Of a DNA stretch of 14,739 nucleotides, positions 14,583 through 14,739 are shown in pieces (within the stretch, counting starts at the first letter, position 1; each line of letters begins with the position of its first letter). Position numbers and translations under genes: made by a program. The notes below the pieces were generated by a model. It did not search any database, was not told the origin of the DNA, and saw only the letters and a list, made by a program, of their open reading frames with translations. The stretch covers positions 1 to 14,739 of the forward strand of contig WRLW01000013.1 in NCBI GenBank assembly GCA_009777435.1, written 5' to 3'. Source of the stretch: Oscillospiraceae bacterium (lineage in GTDB: Bacteria > Bacillota > Clostridia > Oscillospirales > UBA929).

Positions 14583-14739
14583 ATGGTCGGTATGTTGGTA
14601 TCACAGATGATGAATACAAACGTGGTGAGCGTCTCGCCGGACGAAAGCGCGTCGCTGGCCGCGAGGCTGCTCGAACGCCACAACATCGGCTCCCTGCCGG
14701 TGTTCGGGAGCGACGGGCGGCTGAAGGGCATAGTCACAG
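14583..14739 (+). CDS. CBS-domain protein, N-terminus only
   Basis: Fifty-two codons are present before the window ends. Residues 7-52 fit the first half of a CBS domain: SQMMNTNVVSVSPDESASLAA (7-27) followed by LLERHNIGSLPVFGSDGRLKGIVT (29-52), where the last part is the strand that closes the ligand pocket. CBS pairs bind adenosine nucleotides and regulate enzymes or transporters; stand-alone two-CBS proteins are common in Clostridia. Whether another domain follows cannot be seen. AAAGGA lies 3 nt before ATG 14583 and 12 nt before ATG 14592; neither spacing is ideal and either could be used. It follows fakA on the same strand after 70 nt. Confidence 0.85.
   Translation, partial: MVGMLVSQMMNTNVVSVSPDESASLAARLLERHNIGSLPVFGSDGRLKGIVT

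Overview
The window looks like chromosomal DNA from a GC-rich Gram-positive bacterium, most likely an uncultured member of the Clostridia. The support is an S-layer-homology (SLH) protein, an adjacent Asp23-family/FakA pair (the yloU-yloV arrangement of Firmicutes), strong purine-rich Shine-Dalgarno sites paired with TTG and GTG starts, and sigma-A-like promoters in AT-rich gaps between GC-rich genes. No rRNA, tRNA, CRISPR array, transposase or integrase was seen, and base composition looks even apart from the AT-rich gaps.

Left arm (1-3999), all on the minus strand. In transcription order it carries a protein with the fold of dihydrolipoamide dehydrogenase (2668-3999), a cytoplasmic family 31 glycoside hydrolase of the YihQ type (590-2563), and an exported SLH-domain protein that runs off the left edge (1-557). 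Both enzymes are unusual. The flavoprotein has lost both redox cysteines, the C-terminal catalytic histidine and the glycine loop of the NAD site. The GH31 protein keeps the nucleophile but has Glu where the acid/base Asp is expected, and it lacks all three sulfonate-recognition residues of sulfoquinovosidase. Both reading frames are long and intact, so these look like repurposed proteins rather than decaying genes.

Divergent gap (4000-4423). It contains two face-to-face promoter candidates with overlapping -35 boxes, a hairpin in the leader of a predicted 40-residue basic protein (4192-4314), a probable terminator, and a near-consensus promoter for the next gene.

Right arm (4424-14739), all on the plus strand. 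A lone AlgI-type membrane O-acyltransferase is followed, from its own promoter, by a closely spaced run: glycogen phosphorylase (glgP), methionyl-tRNA synthetase (metG), a cytoplasmic GH13 alpha-glucan hydrolase, an Asp23-family protein, fatty acid kinase fakA, and the start of a CBS-domain protein. GlgP and the GH13 enzyme together suggest intracellular breakdown of glycogen or maltodextrin. The other genes are housekeeping or lipid functions that share the run.

I see no clear defence or mobile system. The best candidates for undescribed biology are the two active-site-altered proteins on the left arm. Comparisons with known enzymes rely on remembered family motifs, not on a database search.
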